Below, piece after piece: positions 27,160 to 36,215 of a stretch of 64,000 bases of DNA (within the stretch, counting starts at the first letter, position 1; every line of letters starts with the position of its first letter). Under the pieces are notes generated by a model. The model did not search any database and was not told the origin of the DNA. It saw nothing but the letters and a program-made list of their open reading frames with translations. Position numbers and translations under genes: made by a program. This stretch comes from Inquilinus ginsengisoli_A (GTDB lineage: Bacteria > Pseudomonadota > Alphaproteobacteria > DSM-16000 > Inquilinaceae). The DNA lies in NCBI RefSeq assembly GCF_031453975.1, contig NZ_JAVDPW010000001.1, forward strand, positions 124,001-188,000, given 5' to 3'.

Positions 27160-28745
27160 CACTGCTTGGTCACCAGCCGGTAGTAGATCTGGTCGGTGGT
27201 GGCGCCGTTGACGTAGCCATGGACGGTGCTGCGCATCGCCACCTGGGCGACCGCCTGGAACATGATCACGATCGGCGAGGACTCCTGCACCTTGCGCTGC
27301 AGGTCGATGTACAGGGCGTCGCGCTTGGCGGCGTCGCGCTCCTGCAGCGCCGCCTCGGTCTCGGCGCTCAGCTCCGGCACCAGCCAGGAATTGCGCCAGG
27401 TGGTGGTACTTTGCGGCGACCCGTCGCTGTTGTCGATGTTGTAGGAGAAGGCGCCGGCGTTGGAATGCGGGTCCATGAAGTCGGGGCCCCAGTACAGCAG
27501 CACCGCCTCGTGGTTGCGGGCGCGGTACTTGGTGATGACCTGGCTGCCGGTGCCGGGCACCAGGTCCAGCGTGATGCCGGCCTGGGCGAAGGTCGACTGC
27601 AGCGACTGCGCGATCTCGGTGAAGGGCGGGCTGGAGATCACATCCATCTTGATGGTCAGCCCGTCCTTGATCCCGGCCTCGGCCAGCAGGGCCTTGGCCT
27701 TGGCGACGTCCAGCTTGAACGGCGTGTCGTTCAGCGCGCCGGGGAAGCCCTCCGGCCAGAACGCCTGGTGCACCTTCATCTGGCCGCGCAGGAAGCTCTT
27801 GGTCATGCCGTCATAGTCGACGAGGTAGCGCACCGCCTCCCAAACCTTGGGGTTCTGCAGCGCCGGCACCTTCTGGTTCAGGCTGAAGAAATGCACCGCG
27901 GCCTGCGGATAGGTGCCGACGGCGATGCCGTCCTTGCCCTCGATCGCCGCCACCTGGTCCGGCGTCAGGTCGCGCGCCAGGTCGGCGTCGCCGGCCTCCA
28001 GCAGCAGGCGCTGGGTCGCCGGCTCCGACACATGGCGGTAGATCACCGACTTCATCGCCGGCGCGCCGCGGAAATAGGCGGGGTTGGCGCGCAGCGCGAT
28101 CGATTCGTTCGGCTTGTAGGCGCGCAGCGAGAACGGGCCGGTGCCGGCCGAGTTCTGGCCCAGCCAGGCATTGCCGAAATCACCGTCCTTGGCATGCGCC
28201 GCCACCGTCTTCTCGTCGACGATCGAGGCAGGGCGCGAGGCCAGGATGTTGAGGATGAAGCTGGGGGCGAAGCTGCCGGTGGTGGTGACCGTCACCTCGG
28301 CGTCGCCGGTCTTGCGCACCAGCTGCCCGACATTCTCCGGGGTCCAGCCCAGCTGGGTCAGGATGAAGGCCGGCGCCTTGTTCAGCTTGACCACGCGGGC
28401 CAGCGAGTACACCACATCCTCCGGCCGCAGGGGGGCGCCACCCTGGAAGGTCACGCCGGGGCGCAGCTTGAAGGCCAGGCTCTTGCCGTCGTCGGACACG
28501 GTCCAGCTTTCGGCCAGCCCGCCGACCAGCTTCTGCATGTCCTCGGCCTCGTACTGCACCAGCCGGTCATAGGTGTTGGTGACGATCTCGCCGGAGGTGA
28601 ACTCGTAGGCCTGGGCGGGGTCGAGGCTGACAATGTCGTCGATGTTCTTGGCCACCACCAGCGCATCGGCCGGCGTCGCCGCGACGGCCGGGGCCAGCGG
28701 CGCCAGCAGCGCCGCGGCGAGGAGGAAGAAGGGCAGGCTTCGCAT
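27159..28745 (-). CDS. Peptide ABC transporter binding protein (DppA/OppA class), paralogue 1
   Basis: This 528-residue periplasmic protein has a Sec signal of 22 residues ending in PAVAAT. The mature SBP_bac_5 fold shows YDRLVQYEAED, LAESWTVSDDGKSLAFKLR and AVRYLVDYDGM. It is paralogous to the two binding proteins at 30.2-33.4 kb: all share (I/V)DD-VSLDPA near the N-terminus, and all end in Y(W/R)-type motifs. It is on the opposite strand from the permease and ATPase genes and apparently relies on them. It is followed directly by the acetyltransferase gene. Confidence 0.9.
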   Translation of the reverse strand: MRSLPFFLLAAALLAPLAPAVAATPADALVVAKNIDDIVSLDPAQAYEFTSGEIVTNTYDRLVQYEAEDMQKLVGGLAESWTVSDDGKSLAFKLRPGVTFQGGAPLRPEDVVYSLARVVKLNKAPAFILTQLGWTPENVGQLVRKTGDAEVTVTTTGSFAPSFILNILASRPASIVDEKTVAAHAKDGDFGNAWLGQNSAGTGPFSLRAYKPNESIALRANPAYFRGAPAMKSVIYRHVSEPATQRLLLEAGDADLARDLTPDQVAAIEGKDGIAVGTYPQAAVHFFSLNQKVPALQNPKVWEAVRYLVDYDGMTKSFLRGQMKVHQAFWPEGFPGALNDTPFKLDVAKAKALLAEAGIKDGLTIKMDVISSPPFTEIAQSLQSTFAQAGITLDLVPGTGSQVITKYRARNHEAVLLYWGPDFMDPHSNAGAFSYNIDNSDGSPQSTTTWRNSWLVPELSAETEAALQERDAAKRDALYIDLQRKVQESSPIVIMFQAVAQVAMRSTVHGYVNGATTDQIYYRLVTKQ

Positions 28746-28782
28746 CGTTTTTTGTCTCCCTGTTTGGTGTTGGTGGTCCGGG

Positions 28783-29298
28783 TCAGTCGGTCAGCAGCGC
28801 CGGGGCCAGGAATGGCGCCAGCCAGCGGCCACGGTCGATCGCGGCCTCGTCGTAGTGGCCTTCGGCGTCGAGCACGTTGATGGTGCCGAGCACCCGGTCG
28901 TCATAGACGATCGGGAAGTTCAGCACCGCGCCGCAGCCGAGCGAGGCGATCAGTTCATAGTCCGGGAACACCTCGGCGATCTCGGCCAGGGTGCGGCCAA
29001 GGAAGACCTCGCGCCGGCCGATCACCTGGGCCGACCAGCGGTCCTGATGCATCGGCTTGCGGCCGGTGACGGGATAGGCCACGGGGTCGTTGGTGTAGAT
29101 CCGCTCGGCCTCCGCCGTCTCCGCGCGCAGCGCCATGATGGTGAACAGCCGGTGCCCGACCACGGCGCGGTAGGCGTCGTCCGCGGTGCGGAACAGCGTG
29201 CCGGGCTGGCCGGGGGCGGCCTGGGCGGCGATCAGCGCCGCCACCGCGGCGGCCACGGCGGGGTCGCCCAGCCCGGCCGGTTTCGTCGGATCCGTCAT
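28783..29298 (-). CDS. GAF-domain protein
   Basis: This 171-residue soluble protein is essentially one GAF-like domain: FRTADDAYRAVVGHRLFTIMAL at about 30-55, SLGCGAVLNFPIVYDDRVLGTINVLD near 120-145. Such domains bind small ligands or sense redox state. It has no output domain. Its ATG overlaps the stop of the XRE-cupin regulator (ATGA), so it is made with that regulator and may tune it or act on a peptide product. Cys in SLGCGAV could serve a redox role, which is a guess. Confidence 0.8.
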   Translation of the reverse strand: MTDPTKPAGLGDPAVAAAVAALIAAQAAPGQPGTLFRTADDAYRAVVGHRLFTIMALRAETAEAERIYTNDPVAYPVTGRKPMHQDRWSAQVIGRREVFLGRTLAEIAEVFPDYELIASLGCGAVLNFPIVYDDRVLGTINVLDAEGHYDEAAIDRGRWLAPFLAPALLTD

Positions 29299-29897
29299 CT
29301 GTCCTCTCGCATGCGATCGAAAATCGGGGCGGTCCCGGTCCACAGCACCCGGGTCCAGCCGTCCTGGGCGTTGGTCCAGCGATGGGCCTGGCCGGCGGCG
29401 TAGTGCAGGCTGTCGCCGGCGTCGAGGCGGATGGTCTCGCCGGCGATGCCGACGATCAGCGACCCCTCCAGCACATAGGCGATCTCCTCGCCCTCATGCC
29501 GCACCGCCTCGGATTCGTAGCCGGGCGGGACATGGACCAGCACCGCGTTCAGCGACTGGCCGGGGAAGGCGGTGCTCAGCCGCTCGTACCGGATCTGGTC
29601 GATTCCGGCGGCACCGGTCGAGAACAGCGGCCGCTCGCCCCGCCGGGTCAGGCCGCTGGCGGGCCGCGGCGCCGCCAGGAAGGAATCGAGCGCGACTCCG
29701 AGCGCCGCGGCGATGCCGGACAGGGCGCTGAGCGAAGGCGTGGCGAGGTCGCGTTCGAGCTGCGACAGGAAGCCGACCGACAGGCCGCTGCGTTCGCCGA
29801 GGTCCTTCAGGGTCAGGTCCAGGGCGCGGCGGCGGGCGCGGATCGCCCGGCCCAGATGCGGCGCCGCGGGCCGTGTGTCGGCTGCCTGTTCCGCCAT
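29295..29897 (-). CDS. XRE-family regulator with C-terminal cupin domain
   Basis: This 200-residue regulator has an N-terminal helix-turn-helix (about residues 17-70: LTLKDLGERSGLSVGFLSQLERD) and a C-terminal cupin (HEGEEIAYVLEGSL, GDSLHYAAGQAHRW) that should bind a small effector. The ATG at 29897 was chosen over 29957 because the latter lies inside a 27-bp palindrome that is a likely operator. The gene is divergent from the peptide-binding protein gene at 30169, which it should control, along with itself and the GAF gene. This class often regulates amino acid or polyamine use. Confidence 0.9.
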   Translation of the reverse strand: MAEQAADTRPAAPHLGRAIRARRRALDLTLKDLGERSGLSVGFLSQLERDLATPSLSALSGIAAALGVALDSFLAAPRPASGLTRRGERPLFSTGAAGIDQIRYERLSTAFPGQSLNAVLVHVPPGYESEAVRHEGEEIAYVLEGSLIVGIAGETIRLDAGDSLHYAAGQAHRWTNAQDGWTRVLWTGTAPIFDRMREDR

Positions 29898-29950
29898 GCT
29901 GTCCGTCGCGCCGCCCCCTTGCTGTGACCGGAAGCCTAGACGGAATTTTG

Positions 29951-29977
29951 CTGCCATCAAAATTTTTTTGATGGCAG
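29951..29977. promoter_or_regulatory. Perfect palindrome, probable operator of the XRE-cupin regulator
   Basis: CTGCCATCAAAA (29951-29962) is followed after TTT by its exact reverse complement (29966-29977). The 12-bp arms are perfect and far more A+T-rich than the surroundings. It lies in the divergent interval between the XRE-cupin gene and the second peptide-binding protein gene, where an autoregulatory operator is expected. The rest of the 271-base gap (to 30168) has no convincing ORF. Confidence 0.7.
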
Positions 29978-30168
29978 GATGGTCCCACAGGGAACGTTAC
30001 CCGGGGCGGCCGGGGGAGCGGCTTGACTCCGGTTCGATGCGGCCCGGAAGATGGTCCGACCTCGGGCGCCGCTGCCTCCTCCGCGACGGATGGTTTTCCG
30101 GCGGAAGTCCGCGCGGCACCCGGTCTTCGTTCCGTGGTCGTGGAAAAAACAACAGGGAGGGGGACAAC

Positions 30169-31761
30169 GTGATCAAGCGTTTCACCCGCAATCTACTCGC
30201 AGCGACAATCCTGGCCTGCGCCAGCCTTCCGGCCATGGCCGAGACACCGAAGGACACGCTGGTCGAAGCGTGGCAGATCGACGACATCATCTCGCTCGAC
30301 CCGGCCGAGATCTTCGAGTTCTCGGCGGCCGAATACCAGGCCCAGGTCTATGAGCGGCTGATCGGCTACGACGTCAAGGACGTCAGCAAGATCCTGCCCG
30401 GCGTGGCGGAAAGCTGGACCGTCTCCGATGACGGCCTGACCTACACCTTCAAGATCCGCGACGGGGTGAAGTTCCACTCCGGCAATCCGCTGACCGCGCA
30501 GGACGCGGCCTGGTCGCTGCAGCGCGCGGTGAAGCTGAACCTGTCGCCGGCCTTCATCCTCGGACAGTTCGGGCTGACCCCGGAGAATGTCGAGCAGACG
30601 GTGACGGCGCCGGATGCCCGCACCCTGGTGTTCAAGACCGACAAGGCCTACGCCCCGACCTTCGTGCTGAACTGCCTGACCTCCGGCGTCGCCTCGGTGA
30701 TCGACAGCAAGCTGGCGATGGAGCATGCCGCGAACGGCGATTTCGGCCATGAGTGGCTGAAGACCCATTCCGCCGGCTCCGGCCCGTTCAAGCTGTCGGC
30801 CTGGAAGCCGAACGAATCCCTGGTGCTCGACCGCAACGACGACTACTGGCAGGGCAAGGCGGGCTTCCGCCGCGTCTTCATCCGCCATGTGGCCGAGGCC
30901 GCGACCCAGATGCTGCTGCTGCAGAAGGGCGATGTCGACGTCGCCCGCAACCTCAGCGCCGAGCAGCTGAAGTCACTCGACGGCAACCCCGACATCGAGC
31001 TCGAGGACTCGCCGAAGGGCTCGGTCTGGTACATCAGCTTCAACACACGGCACCCGCCCTTCGACAAGCCCGAGGTGCGGCAGGCCCTGAAGTACCTGAT
31101 CGACTATGACGGCATGGCCAACAGCTTCATGCGCGGCATCGCCGTGAAGCATGAGAGCTTCATTCCCAAGGGCATGCTGGGCGAGATCGACGACGCGCCG
31201 TTCAAGCTCGACGTCGCCAAGGCCAAGGAGCTGCTGGCCAAGGCCGGGCTGCCGGACGGATTCAAGACCACCTTCGACGTCTGGAACGCCTCGCCGTCGA
31301 CCGACATGGCGCAGTCGATCCAGTCGACCTTCGCCCAGGCCGGCGTTCAGGTCGAGCTGATCCCCGGCGACAACAAGCAGACCCTGACCAAGTACCGGGC
31401 CCGCAACCACGACATCTATATCGGCCGCTGGGGCACCGACTATCAGGATCCGAACTCGAACGCCGAGACCTTCGCCATCAATGTCGACAACAGCGACGGT
31501 GCCAAATCGAAGACGCTGGCCTGGCGCAACGGCTGGCAGGATGCGGCGATGACGGCCGAGGCCCAGGGTGCTGTCACCGAGCGCGACGGCGCCAAGCGGG
31601 CGCAGACCTATGCCGACCTGCAGCGCAAGCATATGGAGGTGTCGCCCTTCGCGGTGATGTTCCAGCAGACCGAGGTGCCGGCCAGCCGCAAGAACATCTC
31701 CGGCATCACCTGGGGCCCGGCCTTCGACAGCAACTTCTACTGGACCGGCAAGAAGTCCTGA
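30169..31761 (+). CDS. Peptide ABC transporter binding protein, paralogue 2
   Basis: This 530-residue protein starts at GTG 30169 behind a strong AGGGAGGGGG site. The leader VIKRFTRNLLAATILA... ends in PAMAET. The frame is open for about 600 bases upstream, but that part runs through the operator region and is not coding. It shares long stretches with paralogue 3 (QDAAWSLQRA, FKTDKAYAPTFVLNCLTS, LKYLIDYDG). It is the first gene of the plus-strand peptide operon and is divergent from the XRE-cupin gene. Confidence 0.9.
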   Translation: MIKRFTRNLLAATILACASLPAMAETPKDTLVEAWQIDDIISLDPAEIFEFSAAEYQAQVYERLIGYDVKDVSKILPGVAESWTVSDDGLTYTFKIRDGVKFHSGNPLTAQDAAWSLQRAVKLNLSPAFILGQFGLTPENVEQTVTAPDARTLVFKTDKAYAPTFVLNCLTSGVASVIDSKLAMEHAANGDFGHEWLKTHSAGSGPFKLSAWKPNESLVLDRNDDYWQGKAGFRRVFIRHVAEAATQMLLLQKGDVDVARNLSAEQLKSLDGNPDIELEDSPKGSVWYISFNTRHPPFDKPEVRQALKYLIDYDGMANSFMRGIAVKHESFIPKGMLGEIDDAPFKLDVAKAKELLAKAGLPDGFKTTFDVWNASPSTDMAQSIQSTFAQAGVQVELIPGDNKQTLTKYRARNHDIYIGRWGTDYQDPNSNAETFAINVDNSDGAKSKTLAWRNGWQDAAMTAEAQGAVTERDGAKRAQTYADLQRKHMEVSPFAVMFQQTEVPASRKNISGITWGPAFDSNFYWTGKKS

Positions 31762-31783
31762 GCCGCAGCGAGGATCCGGAACC

Positions 31784-33373
31784 GTGCTGAAGCTGTTCGC
31801 CTGCGGCATCCTCGCGGCGATGATCGCCTGCTCTGGCCTCACGGCCAGGGCAGGCACGCCGCCCGACACGCTGGTCGAAGCCTGGGTGATCGACGACCTC
31901 GTCTCGCTCGACCCGGCCGAGATCTTCGAGGCCTCCTCGACCGAATACCTGGCCCAGGTCTATGACCGGCTGATCGGGTACGACCACAAGGACGCCAGCA
32001 GGATCGTGCCGCTGCTGGCCGAAAGCTGGGCCGTCTCCGACGACGGCGTGACCTACACCTTCAAGATCCGCGATGGGGTGAAGTTCCACTCCGGCAATCC
32101 GCTGACCGCGCAGGACGCGGCCTGGTCGCTGCAGCGCGCGATCAAGCTGAACCTGCCGCCGGCCTATATCGTCAGCCAGTTCGGCCTGACCGCGGACAAT
32201 GTCGACCGCATGGTCACGGCGCCGGACGACCGGACATTGGTGTTCAAGACCGACAAGGCCTATGCGCCGACCTTCGTGCTGAACTGCCTGACCTCCACCG
32301 TCACCGCCGTGGTCGACAGCAAGCTGGTCAAGGCGCATGAGGCGAATGGCGATTTCGGTCATGGCTGGCTGAAGACGGCGTCGGCCGGCTCCGGCCCGTT
32401 CAAGCTGGCGTCCTGGAAGCCCAGCGAGCTGCTGGCGCTCGACCGGAACGACGGCTATTGGCAGGGCCAGCCCGGTTTCCGCCGGGTCTTCATCCGCCAT
32501 GTCCCGGATGCCTCGACCCGGCTGCTGCTGCTGCAGAAGGGCGATGTCGACGTCGCCCGCAACCTGACCCCGGACCAGCTGAAGTCGTTGCAGGGCAATG
32601 CCGACATCACGCTCGAGCCGGTGCAGAAGATGTCGATCTTCTATGTCAGCCTCAACGTCCTGCACCCGCCCTTCGACAAGCCGGAGGTGCGGCAGGCCCT
32701 GAAGTATCTGATCGACTATGACGGCATCGTCGGGACCATCATGCATGGCCTCGCCACCGTCCATCAGACCCTGGTGCCGGCGGGCATGCTGGGCGCGATC
32801 GACGACGCGCCCTTCACCCTCGACGTCGCCAAGGCCAAGGCGCTGCTGGCCCAGGCCGGCCTGCCGGACGGCTTCAAGACCACGATGGATGTGATCAACC
32901 AGTCGCCCTACATCGACATCGCCCAGGCGGTCCAGGCCAGCTTCGCCCGGGCCGGCGTGACGCTGGAGCTGATCCCGGGCGACGCCAGGCAGGTCCTGAC
33001 CAAGCAGCGCGCCCGCAACCACGACGTCTATATCGGCCGCTGGGGGCCCGATTATGAGGATCCGGATTCCAATGCCGGGACCTTTGCCATCAACACCGAC
33101 AATGGCGACAACCCGGCGTCGAAGACCACGGCCTGGGCCAATGGCTGGCAGGATGCGGCGCTGACCGCCGAGGCCCAGCAGGCCGTGCTCGAGCGCGACA
33201 GCGCCAAGCGGGCGCAGATCTATGCCGATCTGCAGCGCCGCCACCAGCAGGCATCGCCCTTCGCCTTCATGTTCCAGCTCTCCGAGGTGATCGCCAGCCG
33301 CAAGACGGTCGAGGGCCTCACCTGGTCGGCGACCTATGACAGGAATCAGTATTGGACCGGCAGGAAGCCCTGA
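31784..33373 (+). CDS. Peptide ABC transporter binding protein, paralogue 3
   Basis: This 529-residue protein starts at GTG 31784, 22 bases after paralogue 2, with signal MLKLFACGILAAMIACSG. It is a recent tandem duplicate of paralogue 2 with most of the second half conserved, including GRWG-DY-DPNSN-type sequence (GRWGPDYEDPDSN). Changes cluster in the middle and near KMSIFYVSLN, where ligand contacts are expected. The two may therefore bind different peptides for the same permease. Confidence 0.9.
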   Translation: MLKLFACGILAAMIACSGLTARAGTPPDTLVEAWVIDDLVSLDPAEIFEASSTEYLAQVYDRLIGYDHKDASRIVPLLAESWAVSDDGVTYTFKIRDGVKFHSGNPLTAQDAAWSLQRAIKLNLPPAYIVSQFGLTADNVDRMVTAPDDRTLVFKTDKAYAPTFVLNCLTSTVTAVVDSKLVKAHEANGDFGHGWLKTASAGSGPFKLASWKPSELLALDRNDGYWQGQPGFRRVFIRHVPDASTRLLLLQKGDVDVARNLTPDQLKSLQGNADITLEPVQKMSIFYVSLNVLHPPFDKPEVRQALKYLIDYDGIVGTIMHGLATVHQTLVPAGMLGAIDDAPFTLDVAKAKALLAQAGLPDGFKTTMDVINQSPYIDIAQAVQASFARAGVTLELIPGDARQVLTKQRARNHDVYIGRWGPDYEDPDSNAGTFAINTDNGDNPASKTTAWANGWQDAALTAEAQQAVLERDSAKRAQIYADLQRRHQQASPFAFMFQLSEVIASRKTVEGLTWSATYDRNQYWTGRKP

Positions 33374-33377
33374 TCCC

Positions 33378-34451
33378 GTGACAGCCACCAACCTCCAGCC
33401 GGTCCCGACCCGGCCCGGCGGCATGCGCCGCCGGTTCCGCCGCAGCCTCGCCATGCGGGTCGCCGGCGTCGTCACCTCGGTGGTGACGACGTTCTTCGGC
33501 CTGCTCCTCGTCACCTTCTTCATCGGCCGGGTGGTGCCGATCGACCCGGTGCTCGCCGTGGTCGGCGACCGGGCGCCGCGCGACGTCTACGAGAAGGCGC
33601 GGCTCGAACTCGGCCTCGACCAGCCGCTGTGGACCCAGTTCGGCCGCTATGTCGGCGACGTGCTGTCGGGCGATCTCGGCACCTCGGTGCTGACCTCGCG
33701 GCCGGTGCTCGAGGACATCGAGCGGGTGTTCCCGGCGACGCTGGAACTGGCGACGCTGGGCGTGCTGATCGGCATCCTGGCGGGGGTGCCGGCCGGGGTG
33801 ATGGCGGCGGTCCATCGCGACCGATGGCCGGACCACCTGGTCAGGGTGGTCGGGCTGATCGGCTATTCCGTGCCGATCTTCTGGCTCGGCCTGGTCGGGC
33901 TGCTGCTGTTCTACGCCAAGCTCAGCTGGGTGGCCGGGCCGGGGCGGCTTGACGTGTTCTATGACGGGCTGGTCGACCCGGTGACCGGGGTGATCACAGT
34001 CGACGCCATCCTGGCCGGCGAATGGGACGTGTTCTGGAACGCGCTGGACCATCTGATCCTGCCGGCGGCGCTTCTCGGCTACTACAGCCTGGCCTATATC
34101 AGCCGGATGACGCGGTCCTTCATGCTCGACCAGCTGCGCCAGGAATACGTCGTCACCGCGCGGGTCAAGGGCGTGTCGGAACGGGCGGTGATCTGGCGCC
34201 ACGCCTTCCGCAACATCCAGGTGCCGCTGCTGACCGTCATCGCCCTGTCCTATGCCGGGCTGCTGGAAGGCGCGGTGCTGACCGAGACGGTGTTCGCCTG
34301 GCCGGGCCTCGGCCAGTACATCACCAATTCGCTGCTGAACGCCGACATGAACGCGGTGCTCGGCGGCACCATCGTCGTCGGTGTCGTCTATATCGGGCTG
34401 AACATGCTGTCCGACCTGATGTACCGCATGCTGGACCCGAGGGCGCGATGA
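33378..34451 (+). CDS. Peptide ABC transporter permease, DppB type
   Basis: This 357-residue permease begins at GTG 33378, four bases after the preceding stop; an ATG at 33423 is the alternative. It has six membrane spans, with a first span at about VVTTFFGLLLVTFFIG, and the DppB landmarks RLELGLDQPLWTQ and GDLGTS. The EAA loop YVVTARVKGVSERAVIWRHAFRN lies in the last third. It forms the channel with the next gene product and serves the three binding proteins. Confidence 0.9.
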   Translation: MTATNLQPVPTRPGGMRRRFRRSLAMRVAGVVTSVVTTFFGLLLVTFFIGRVVPIDPVLAVVGDRAPRDVYEKARLELGLDQPLWTQFGRYVGDVLSGDLGTSVLTSRPVLEDIERVFPATLELATLGVLIGILAGVPAGVMAAVHRDRWPDHLVRVVGLIGYSVPIFWLGLVGLLLFYAKLSWVAGPGRLDVFYDGLVDPVTGVITVDAILAGEWDVFWNALDHLILPAALLGYYSLAYISRMTRSFMLDQLRQEYVVTARVKGVSERAVIWRHAFRNIQVPLLTVIALSYAGLLEGAVLTETVFAWPGLGQYITNSLLNADMNAVLGGTIVVGVVYIGLNMLSDLMYRMLDPRAR

Positions 34452-35377
34452 CCGATCTGGCTTCCCCCCGGCCCGACACCTGGCGCGGCTGGCTGCTCAG
34501 CGACACCCCGCGGTCGCGCGGCCAGGCCCGGCTCGGCCGGCTGTACCTGCTGTGGCTCGGCCTGGCCCGCAACAAGCTGGCGATGGTCGGCCTGGTCATC
34601 GTCCTGCTGCTGCTGGTCGCGGCCGCCGCGGCACCGCTGCTGGCCCACCAGTCGCCGATCGAACAGGACTTGGCCAACCGGCTGCAATCCTTCAGCGCCG
34701 CCCATTGGCTGGGCACCGACGAGCTCGGCCGGGACATCTGGTCGCGCATCATCTACGGCGCGCGGCTGACCCTGCTGATCGTGGTCCTGGTCGCCATCAC
34801 CGCGGCGCCGGTCGGCCTGCTGATCGGCACGGTCTCCGGCTATCTCGGCGGCTGGGTCGATGCGGTGCTGATGCGCATCACCGACATCTTCCTGGCCTTC
34901 CCCAAGCTGATCCTGGCGCTGGCCTTCGTCGCCGCCCTCGGGCCCGGCATCGAGAACGCGATCATCGCCATCGCCATCACCTCCTGGCCCCCCTATGCCC
35001 GCATCGCCCGGGCCGAGACGCTGACCATCCGCAACGCCGACTTCATCAGCGCGGTGCGGCTGCAGGGCGCCTCCAGCGCCCGCATCGTCGCCCGGCATGT
35101 GGTGCCGCTGTGCCTGTCCTCGGTGATCGTCCGGGTCACGCTCGACATGGCCGGCATCATCCTGACCGCGGCCGGCCTCGGCTTCCTCGGCCTCGGCGCC
35201 CAGCCGCCGCTGCCGGAATGGGGGGCGATGATCTCCAAGGGCCGCAGCTTCATCCTCGACCAATGGTGGGTCGCCACCATGCCCGGCATCGCCATCTTCG
35301 TGGTCAGCCTGGGCTTCAACCTGCTGGGCGACGGGCTGCGCGACATCCTCGACCCGAAGCAGGGGGGCCAGTCTTGA
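34448..35377 (+). CDS. Peptide ABC transporter permease, DppC type
   Basis: This 309-residue permease overlaps the stop of the DppB-type gene by four bases (ATGA). After a cytoplasmic tail it has a first span near LAMVGLVIVLLLLVAAAAA, the family motif GTDELGRDIWSRIIYGAR at about 85-102 and an EAA-type loop (AVRLQGASSARIVARHVVP). It ends with LGDGLRDILDPK, the usual DppC end. Confidence 0.92.
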   Translation: MTDLASPRPDTWRGWLLSDTPRSRGQARLGRLYLLWLGLARNKLAMVGLVIVLLLLVAAAAAPLLAHQSPIEQDLANRLQSFSAAHWLGTDELGRDIWSRIIYGARLTLLIVVLVAITAAPVGLLIGTVSGYLGGWVDAVLMRITDIFLAFPKLILALAFVAALGPGIENAIIAIAITSWPPYARIARAETLTIRNADFISAVRLQGASSARIVARHVVPLCLSSVIVRVTLDMAGIILTAAGLGFLGLGAQPPLPEWGAMISKGRSFILDQWWVATMPGIAIFVVSLGFNLLGDGLRDILDPKQGGQS

Positions 35378-36213
35378 GCGCCCCGCTGCTGGAGGTCGAG
35401 AACCTCTCGGTCACCTTCGACACGCCGAAGGGCGAGGTGCGGGCGGTGCGCAAACTCAGCTTCGCCCTGGGGCGCGAGAAGCTGGGCATCGTCGGCGAGA
35501 GCGGGTCGGGCAAGTCGATGACCGGCCGCTCGATCCTGCGGCTGGTAACGCCGCCCGGCCGGGTCGAGGCCGACCGGCTGGTGTTCGATGGCATCGACCT
35601 GCAGCGCCAGAGCGAGCGGCGGATGCGCGACATCCGCGGCCGCCGCATTTCGATGGTGATGCAAGACCCGAAATTCTCGCTCAACCCTGTCGTGACGGTG
35701 GGCGAGCAGGTGGCCGAGGCCTACCGCATCCACAAGCGCGCCTCGCGCCGCGAGGCCAAGCGGCGGGTGCTGGAGATGTTCGAGGCGGTGCGCATCCGCG
35801 ACCCGGAGCGGGTGTGGGGCCTGTACCCGCACGAGGTCTCGGGCGGCATGGGCCAGCGCATCATGATCGCGATGATGCTGATCCCCGACCCCGACCTGCT
35901 GATCGCGGACGAGCCGACCTCGGCGCTGGACGTCACGGTGCAGATGCAGGTGCTGGCGATCATCGACGACCTCGTCACCCAGCGCGGCATGGGGCTGATC
36001 TTCATCAGCCACGACCTCAATCTGGTGGCCAGCTTCTGCGACCGCATCCTGATCATGTATGCCGGCCGGGTGGTCGAAAGCTGCCGGGCGGCGGAGCTGC
36101 ACCAAGCCAAGCACCCCTACACCCGCGGGCTGCTCGATTCGCTGCCGCAGATCGGCGACGCTCGCGAATTCCTGCCGGTGCTGCGGCGCGACCCGGCCTG
36201 GCTGGAGGCGTGA
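35374..36213 (+). CDS. Peptide ABC transporter ATPase, DppD type
   Basis: This 279-residue ATPase starts at TTG 35374, which overlaps the DppC stop (TTGA). Walker A GESGSGKSM is near residue 40, the signature VSGGMGQRIMIAMML near 160 and Walker B LLIADEPTSALD near 178. The C-terminal HPYTRGLLDSLPQIG is the oligopeptide-ATPase tail. The unusual signature (GGMGQR, not GGQ.QR) is seen in some DppD proteins. Works with the next ATPase. Confidence 0.9.
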   Translation: MSAPLLEVENLSVTFDTPKGEVRAVRKLSFALGREKLGIVGESGSGKSMTGRSILRLVTPPGRVEADRLVFDGIDLQRQSERRMRDIRGRRISMVMQDPKFSLNPVVTVGEQVAEAYRIHKRASRREAKRRVLEMFEAVRIRDPERVWGLYPHEVSGGMGQRIMIAMMLIPDPDLLIADEPTSALDVTVQMQVLAIIDDLVTQRGMGLIFISHDLNLVASFCDRILIMYAGRVVESCRAAELHQAKHPYTRGLLDSLPQIGDAREFLPVLRRDPAWLEA

Positions 36214-36215
36214 GC

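Noticed and set aside
29572..30168. Upstream extension of peptide-binding protein paralogue 2
   Set aside because: It overlaps the XRE-cupin gene on the other strand and the operator. GTG 30169 has a strong ribosome site and a signal peptide.
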